This document shows positions 59,120-64,000 of a stretch of 64,000 nt of DNA, piece after piece. The stretch is from positions 1,240,001-1,304,000 of the forward strand of contig JACCEK010000001.1 in assembly GCA_020112395.1 (NCBI GenBank). Direction: 5' to 3'. The notes under the pieces were generated by a model. The model was not told the origin of the DNA. It did not search any database and saw nothing but the letters and a program-made list of their open reading frames with translations. Both the position numbers and the translations under genes were made by a program. The DNA is from Aerococcaceae bacterium DSM 111021. GTDB taxonomy: Bacteria > Bacillota > Bacilli > Lactobacillales > Aerococcaceae. Numbering within the stretch: position 1 is the stretch's first letter; each line of letters opens with the position of its first letter.

Positions 59120-60040
59120 TAATTTATTTTTACTATATCTTTTTACAATGATCGGTGTCAGAATACTCGTGATGACAACAACTGTTAGTACTTGAGCGGT
59201 TGCAGTTGACGTATATTCCATATATTCTGGATTCATAGCTCCAATAACAGCCGGGGTACTCAGCGATACACCTGCCGCTGACATCATCGAAAGTGAAGCC
59301 ACTCCATTATTTTTCAATACTTTTGTGTCAAGCGGGAGTTGGTATAGGTTAACTAAATAGTAAATACCTACTAATAGTAATCCCACTAAACCGGATTGCG
59401 TAGCTTCAATTAAATTTAAGCCTTGCCCAATATTCCATCCTAATAAAGGTAGTAAAGCTGCAACTCCTGGTCCGAACAATTTATGGAACTCTTGATCAAT
59501 ATTTCCAAGTATTATTCCTAAAATTACTGGAATCAGCGTTGAAATGAGTGACATCCATTCAAAGCCTTCAGCTGAAGATAAACTATAGATAAATACCGGC
59601 ACTAATGGAATGGCGAACAAAGAGGTAATACCAAAGACTGTCTTGTCTTCCTCTTTTCCAAAATCATTAACTAAAGCTAAATAAACTGCAGGATTAATAC
59701 TTCCAATTGCAACAATGAACGCAATGGCACTAATTCCCAAAATACCACCTTGTCCAAAAATACTGATGTATAAAAGACCTAAAACAATCGTCACAATGAA
59801 GCGCACAAGTAATAGCACACCATGATTTTTCACTACTTTCTTTAAAGCACCAAGCTTCATACCTGTCCCCGAAAAGAAGCTTAATGCACCAGTAATGAAA
59901 GGCATCCCTGAACCTGAAAGTAATCCCTCAGTTAAGCCACCAACATGAAATAAATCTGGCCAAAATGTATAAATAAACGCTGATAATATCATTGGAACTA
60001 AGAAAGTGCCCGCAGGAATCTTATTGATCGACTTCAACAT
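59117..60040 (-). CDS. KdgT-family permease (2-keto-3-deoxygluconate type)
   Basis: The protein (307 aa) begins MLKSINKIPAGTFLVPMILSAF, with ten hydrophobic segments and SGSGMPFITGALSFFSGTGMKLG and AIGSINPAVYLALVNDFG, the KdgT signatures. KdgT imports keto-deoxygluconate; no keto-deoxygluconate enzymes are nearby, so substrate is uncertain. The ATG at 60040 follows AGGGGATGATAAG. Confidence 0.85.
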   Translation of the reverse strand: MLKSINKIPAGTFLVPMILSAFIYTFWPDLFHVGGLTEGLLSGSGMPFITGALSFFSGTGMKLGALKKVVKNHGVLLLVRFIVTIVLGLLYISIFGQGGILGISAIAFIVAIGSINPAVYLALVNDFGKEEDKTVFGITSLFAIPLVPVFIYSLSSAEGFEWMSLISTLIPVILGIILGNIDQEFHKLFGPGVAALLPLLGWNIGQGLNLIEATQSGLVGLLLVGIYYLVNLYQLPLDTKVLKNNGVASLSMMSAAGVSLSTPAVIGAMNPEYMEYTSTATAQVLTVVVITSILTPIIVKRYSKNKL

Positions 60041-60199
60041 CTTATCATCCCCTATTTGATATTGTTTAATTATGTTCAATATACACTATTGTCAAAGAAT
60101 AATCTTGATATAGTCTCGTTTGAAGGGCCAGACGTGTTTTAGTAATAAAAAAATAGAACGCTTGGATTTACAAGCGTTCTTCCATTTAAATAATTGCAC

Positions 60200-60276
60200 A
60201 AAAAAAGGCACATAGCTTCACCACTTATAGCTGCTACCTTCCGGTCCTGACTCATTCATGGTTCCACTATTGCCAA
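60200..60276 (-). ncRNA. ffs: signal recognition particle 4.5S-type RNA
   Basis: The minus strand contains the conserved domain IV sequence GTCAGGACCGGAAGGTAGCAGC with a GGAA tetraloop, within a self-complementary hairpin, and ends in seven T residues. A promoter TTGCAT-17-TATTAT (60282-60310) lies just upstream. The small (about 80-nt) form is typical of Lactobacillales. Position near tadA and dnaX matches Bacillota. Confidence 0.93.
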
Positions 60277-60323
60277 CACTTATAATAGCATAAAAGACAC
60301 TCGAATGCAAAATCTTTTTAGCA

Positions 60324-60917
60324 TTAATTATCGATTTCTAATATTTCTTCCTGCACTAATATACGAAGGACTGGAATAACATCTTCTTCAAACCACGGAT
60401 TAATCTTTAACCAACGTTGGTTCAAGGGTGAAGGATGTACTAATGGAAAATATTCTGGCAGATAATCTTTATAATGACGCACGGTCTCTGTTAAATTACG
60501 CTGACGCGACTTCCCTAAATAATGCTTCTGTGAATAACTTCCAATTAATAGTATCGTCTTCAGATTCGGTAACTCATCAAGAATACGCGGATGCCATTTT
60601 GGTGCAAACTCTTTTCTTGGTGGCACATCACCTGTCTTCGCTTTACCAGGATAATAGAAATCCATTGGTAACTGCGCAATTCGATCCGAACGATAGAATT
60701 CTTCTCGTGAAATTCCCATCCATTCACGCAATCGGTCACCACTCGGATCATTCCAAAATAATTGCGTCTCCTCCGCTTTACGCCCCGGTGCTTGGCCAAT
60801 AATCGCAATTGTCGCTTCCTCGGGTGCTTTGAATAAAGGCGGTATGCCACGATTTGTAAATGCTTCATTCATTGGATCATCCATTATTTCTTTAAAAATC
60901 TCATCCATCTTATTCAT
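60324..60917 (-). CDS. uracil-DNA glycosylase family protein
   Basis: The protein (197 aa) has IAIIGQAPGRKAEE, resembling motif A GQDPY-type of UDG-like families, and LVHPSPLNQRW, motif B. Probably removes uracil or another base; the exact subfamily (UdgX-, family 4-like) is uncertain. The ATG at 60917 follows GGAGGGATGAAA. Confidence 0.85.
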   Translation of the reverse strand: MNKMDEIFKEIMDDPMNEAFTNRGIPPLFKAPEEATIAIIGQAPGRKAEETQLFWNDPSGDRLREWMGISREEFYRSDRIAQLPMDFYYPGKAKTGDVPPRKEFAPKWHPRILDELPNLKTILLIGSYSQKHYLGKSRQRNLTETVRHYKDYLPEYFPLVHPSPLNQRWLKINPWFEEDVIPVLRILVQEEILEIDN

Positions 60918-60943
60918 TTTCATCCCTCCGTTTACATGATAAG

Positions 60944-61172
60944 TTATCCACAATTAGTTTTATGTTAAAAATCTAGTGGATAAACCTATCAACATAGGTA
61001 AACTTTATTGAAAATATACTATAAATGTTTCAATTTATCAACAATTAGGGTAGTTATGAACAGATAGAGGTGTGCATAAGTCTGTTCATAACTCATTTTT
61101 CTGTGGATAGTCCAAAGTTATAAACAGATGTTCCCCTTTTTTAGAGAGTTATACACATCATTCTGTGGATAA
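60944..61172. promoter_or_regulatory. dense cluster of DnaA boxes, origin-like
   Basis: Perfect TTATCCACA boxes lie at 60944-60952 (plus) and 61164-61172 (minus). One-mismatch boxes lie at 60975-60983 (minus), 61035-61043 (plus), 61071-61079 (minus), 61102-61110 (minus) and 61149-61157 (plus, TTATACACA). Weaker ones are at 60986, 61054, 61083 and 61118. The middle (60995-61045) is very AT-rich and could unwind. dnaA and dnaN are not in the window, so this is either the origin, part of it, or a DnaA-binding regulatory cluster. Confidence 0.8.
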
Positions 61173-61673
61173 CTTCCGTATTTTCTTCTTTTCACGCAAT
61201 TCTCGAAAGAAATTTGTTAAAAGTTGTCCACACTCTTCTTCTAAGACACCTCGAATAACTTGTGGTTGATGATTAAAGCGTTCATCTTCTAAAAGATTCA
61301 TCAATGTTCCACCGCACCCTGCTTTCAAGTCAGCAGCCCCGTAAACTACTGTCTCTACACGTGAATTAATTAAAGCCCCTGCACACATTGGACAAGGTTC
61401 TAACGTAATGTACATCGTCGTCCCTTCTAGACGCCACGCATCCAATGCTTTATTGGCTGCTTGAATCGCTTTAATCTCCGCATGCCCAGTCGCATCCAGT
61501 TCTAATTCACGGACATTATGTCCACGCGCAACAATTTCTCCGTTCTTAACAAGAATCGCACCAATTGGCACTTCCGCCTTCTCCTTAGCAACTAAAGCTT
61601 CTTTTACCGCTTCTTTCATCCATCTCTCATGCACAAGACGAATGGATTCCTCTAATTCAACTGCTTCGATCAT
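61158..61673 (-). CDS. tadA: tRNA-specific adenosine deaminase
   Basis: The protein (171 aa) has HAEIKAIQAAN (catalytic glutamate, zinc His) and PCPMCAGAL zinc cysteines. TadA makes inosine at position 34 of tRNA-Arg. The ATG at 61673 follows GAGGTGGAAT; the upstream open codons are without a ribosome binding site. The last two DnaA boxes overlap or abut its 3' end. Confidence 0.95.
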   Translation of the reverse strand: MIEAVELEESIRLVHERWMKEAVKEALVAKEKAEVPIGAILVKNGEIVARGHNVRELELDATGHAEIKAIQAANKALDAWRLEGTTMYITLEPCPMCAGALINSRVETVVYGAADLKAGCGGTLMNLLEDERFNHQPQVIRGVLEEECGQLLTNFFRELREKKKIRKLSTE

Positions 61674-61735
61674 ATTCCACCTCATATTATCTAGATTCTT
61701 AATAAAGTTAGACACAGTTTTCTATATTTTTTTTA

Positions 61736-61787
61736 CACAAAAAACCGAGCAAACCTCTACACACTTAAGTGTACATGATTTGCCCGG
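61736..61787 (-). terminator. intrinsic terminator of the YtxH-like gene
   Basis: CCGGGCAAAT pairs with TTTGCTCGG with an inner CACTTAAGTG palindrome, then six T residues. Confidence 0.8.
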
Positions 61788-61808
61788 ATAAATTAACTCT
61801 TTTTAGAT

Positions 61809-62162
61809 TTACTCAAAGTACTCATGAACACGGTCTGTCACGTCAGATGACATGTCTTTAGCACGGTTCATAATTGAAGAAAATGTGTCCGACGCTTGAT
61901 CTTTAACGTTACCTGCACCACTTGCTAACTTAACAATCGTATTCACTTCAGAATCACTTAAGTTATCTACAGCATTCACTAAAGTATCTGAACCGTTTAA
62001 TTTATGCTTTACAAATAACTTAGCTCTCTCACGGTTCACAACACCTTCAACCCGGTGTCTCACATCATCATTGTAATACATCATTGCTGCGATTCCAGCA
62101 ACTGCTGCAGCTGAACCTAATAATACTAACCCTAGTGATACATTATTTCCTTTTTTATTCAT
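61809..62162 (-). CDS. YtxH-like small membrane-anchored protein
   Basis: The protein (117 aa) has an N-terminal membrane segment (VSLGLVLLGSAAAVAGIAAMMYY) and a charged helical tail (DVRHRVEGVVNRERAK...VTDRVHEYFE), as in YtxH-type general stress proteins of unknown function. GGAGGATATTTCG precedes the ATG. Confidence 0.7.
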   Translation of the reverse strand: MNKKGNNVSLGLVLLGSAAAVAGIAAMMYYNDDVRHRVEGVVNRERAKLFVKHKLNGSDTLVNAVDNLSDSEVNTIVKLASGAGNVKDQASDTFSSIMNRAKDMSSDVTDRVHEYFE

Positions 62163-62280
62163 CGAAATATCCTCCTTATGGGCTATATAAATTATTCAAA
62201 TCTATATATTCAATTGATAACTATATTATAGCATAAAACGCTAACACCACCTATCAATACGATGTGTAATCGAGTAACAC

Positions 62281-62311
62281 TTAATAGTATATTGTGATAA
62301 GATACTATTAA
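62281..62311. repeat. 10-bp inverted repeat
   Basis: TTAATAGTAT (62281-62290) and ATACTATTAA (62302-62311) are exact inverted copies. They lie between the divergent YtxH-like and nrdJ genes and could be an operator. No T run follows, so a terminator is unlikely. Confidence 0.6.
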
Positions 62312-62446
62312 AACACGCTTTATAGTATAAAATTAACCTCAAATTGATAATTCAAAATAAATTTCTGACCACTCGCCTACTCTAACAAGATTTATACGAA
62401 CATATGACGAACTAAATTTTATTTCAATGATATTCTCTATAGATTT

Positions 62447-62493
62447 AAACGATATATTGGGTTAGAATAGACAAATGGCACAATATATAGTGC
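62447..62493 (+). promoter_or_regulatory. pair of NrdR boxes over the nrdJ promoter
   Basis: The second box GCACAATATATAGTGC (62478-62493) is a near-perfect 16-bp NrdR palindrome. The first at 62447-62462 (AAACGATATATTGGGT) matches about 13 of 16. Their starts are exactly 31 bp apart, the standard three-turn spacing. A -10 TAGAAT lies between (62464-62469). NrdR should repress when dATP is plentiful. Confidence 0.85.
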
Positions 62494-62529
62494 AAAATGT
62501 ATTTTTATCAATAAAGGAGCAATACAAAC

Positions 62530-64000
62530 ATGACTGAATCAATCACTCAACATATTAAATGGAGCAAAGAAAACTTAAATATAGCAATCGAATCTTTCCC
62601 ACAAATTTTCCCAATGACAGATGATATGAATATCACTCACAGCGGGGTATCAAGAATGGTCATGTTAGATCGTTACTCATTCAAAGACGCTGCGAAATCA
62701 ACTTTAACAGCTGGTGATTTAGTCATCTTAACAGTGAAATCAGATCCTAAGTACCCAGCAAGAGGAATTGGGATTGTCCAAGCAATTGACACTACAAACA
62801 ACGAAGTAGTTATTTGGCTTGAAGAAGAGTACCGCGCTTCATTAGAAGATGAGACGGAACGTGAAACAGGACTTGTGACACGCAAACTCGAAACAATCGA
62901 TAAACCGTTAGAAATCTACTATGAACAAATCGCCAAACGTACTGCAAAAGGACTTTCGGATGTTGAAACCGATGAAGTCAAGCGTGATGAATTAAACGGT
63001 CAGTATTATAAACAATTAAAAGATATGAACTTTGTCCCAGCAGGACGTGTTCTTTATGGAGCAGGAACAAACACTGATGTAACTTACTTCAACTGTTACG
63101 TTATGCCTTTTGTTCCAGATTCACGTGAAGGTATCTCAGATCACCGTAAAGAAGTGATGGAGATTATGAGCCGTGGTGGTGGTGTCGGAACGAACGGTTC
63201 AACACTACGCCCTAGAAACACTCTAGCTCGCGGGGTTAACGGTAAGTCATCTGGTTCAGTTTCTTGGTTGGATGACATCGCTCAACTAACACATCTTGTT
63301 GAACAAGGTGGTAGCCGTCGTGGTGCACAGATGATTATGTTAGCTGATTGGCATCCAGATATTATTGAATTTATTATCTCAAAAATGCAAAACCCACGCG
63401 TTCTACAATATTTAATCGAACAAACTGATGACGAACAGATTAAAACATTAGCAAAAGAAAAACTGAAGTTCACACCATTAAACCAAGCTGAAGTAACGAT
63501 GTACGAAAATATCGTTCGTTACAAAACAATGCCAGGTTTAGGTGGCTTCTCAGAACAAAATATCAAAGACGCTGAAGCTAAACTGCGTGATGGCGGTACT
63601 TACAGTGTTAATAACCCTGATTTCTTAACAGGAGCGAATATTTCCGTTACTTTAACTGATGATTTTATGGAAGCTATTGACCAAGATGGGGACTGGACAT
63701 TAAGATTCCCAGATGTTGAAAATTACACTGAAGCTGAAATGGTCGCTTATAATACTGAATGGCCAGACCACGGTGATGTGCGTGAATGGGCAGATAAAGG
63801 CTACGGCATCAAAAATTACCGTACAATCAAAGCCAAAGAGCTTTGGAAGTTAATTAATATTTGTGCAACATATTCAGCTGAACCCGGTATCTTCTTTATC
63901 GATAACGCGAATAATGATACAAATGCGACAGCTTATGGACAAAAAGTTGTTGCGACAAACCCATGTGGTGAACAACCTTTAGCACCTTACTCGGTATGTA
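62530..64000 (+). CDS. nrdJ: adenosylcobalamin-dependent ribonucleotide reductase (class II), 5' part
   Basis: About 490 residues are in the window, running off the right edge. Motifs are FNCYVMPF (active-site cysteine), RGGGVGTNGSTLRPRN, GSVSWLDD, RRGAQM and NPCGEQPLAPYSVC, the class II signature. It reduces ribonucleotides using B12, without oxygen dependence. AAAGGAG lies 11 nt before the ATG. NrdR boxes lie upstream. The end is missing, so length and the C-terminal redox cysteines cannot be checked. Confidence 0.95.
   Translation, partial: MTESITQHIKWSKENLNIAIESFPQIFPMTDDMNITHSGVSRMVMLDRYSFKDAAKSTLTAGDLVILTVKSDPKYPARGIGIVQAIDTTNNEVVIWLEEEYRASLEDETERETGLVTRKLETIDKPLEIYYEQIAKRTAKGLSDVETDEVKRDELNGQYYKQLKDMNFVPAGRVLYGAGTNTDVTYFNCYVMPFVPDSREGISDHRKEVMEIMSRGGGVGTNGSTLRPRNTLARGVNGKSSGSVSWLDDIAQLTHLVEQGGSRRGAQMIMLADWHPDIIEFIISKMQNPRVLQYLIEQTDDEQIKTLAKEKLKFTPLNQAEVTMYENIVRYKTMPGLGGFSEQNIKDAEAKLRDGGTYSVNNPDFLTGANISVTLTDDFMEAIDQDGDWTLRFPDVENYTEAEMVAYNTEWPDHGDVREWADKGYGIKNYRTIKAKELWKLINICATYSAEPGIFFIDNANNDTNATAYGQKVVATNPCGEQPLAPYSVC

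Noticed and set aside
60428-60802. 124-codon open frame opposite the UDG-like gene
   Set aside because: Antisense shadow of a gene with clear motifs; no start signal.

Overview
The window is low-GC, gram-positive DNA with strong AGGAGG-type ribosome binding sites, many intrinsic terminators, a Met-type T-box, CcpA cre sites and a compact citrate fermentation cluster. This points to a lactic acid bacterium (Lactobacillales), plausibly Aerococcaceae or Carnobacteriaceae; the family is inferred from gene content only. The block tadA, ffs (SRP RNA), dnaX, ybaB, recR, tmk, darA, holB, yabA, trmN6, yazA-like, rsmI follows the classical Bacillota arrangement next to oriC, all transcribed leftwards, so the origin probably lies at or to the right of about 61 kb.

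Region by region: 0-5.7 kb holds the 5' part of a ClpB disaggregase gene, an AcoR-like sigma-54 activator and rpoN. The gap before clpB contains an excellent -24/-12 promoter plus upstream dyads, so the three genes look like a self-contained sigma-54 stress circuit. 5.8-7.7 kb is a decayed zone: 42-bp hairpin repeats, a mscS pseudogene, an IS30 transposase tail, and the wreck of a second beta-glucoside PTS/6-phospho-beta-glucosidase locus. 7.8-15.4 kb carries stand-alone genes (sugar acetyltransferase, LysR, MscS, YczE-like protein, universal stress protein, a secreted protein behind a coupled leader peptide, a GntR/membrane-protein pair, a TauE-type exporter with a hexanucleotide repeat in its leader). 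15.5-19.8 kb is the intact beta-glucoside operon with a divergent GntR regulator. 19.9-23.4 kb has T-box-controlled metNI and an aminotransferase.

23.7-34.9 kb is the citrate cluster: the transporter and citXFEDC on the minus strand, and oadA, oadG, the biotin carrier, oadB, citO and citG on the plus strand. Citrate enters through the CitMHS transporter, is cleaved by citrate lyase (CitDEF, matured by CitC, CitG and CitX), and oxaloacetate is decarboxylated by a sodium-pumping membrane complex. CitO probably activates the cluster, and two good cre sites imply CcpA repression. 34.9-38.5 kb is accessory: an aminotransferase pseudogene, a GGGACAAAA-ended palindromic element, two tiny ORFs and an orphan OppA-like protein without a lipobox. 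38.5-43.9 kb has a THF riboswitch with folT, an amino-acid-oxidase-like enzyme, mscL, an XRE regulator, tag and a YdcF protein.

43.9-61.7 kb is the origin-proximal housekeeping block, interrupted by pepO, a HIT protein, a three-domain flavin reductase/fumarate-reductase fusion with a small partner and LysR regulator, a KdgT-like permease and a uracil-DNA-glycosylase-like protein. Between the last and tadA is a dense cluster of DnaA boxes. The window ends inside a B12-dependent ribonucleotide reductase gene preceded by a pair of NrdR boxes exactly 31 bp apart.
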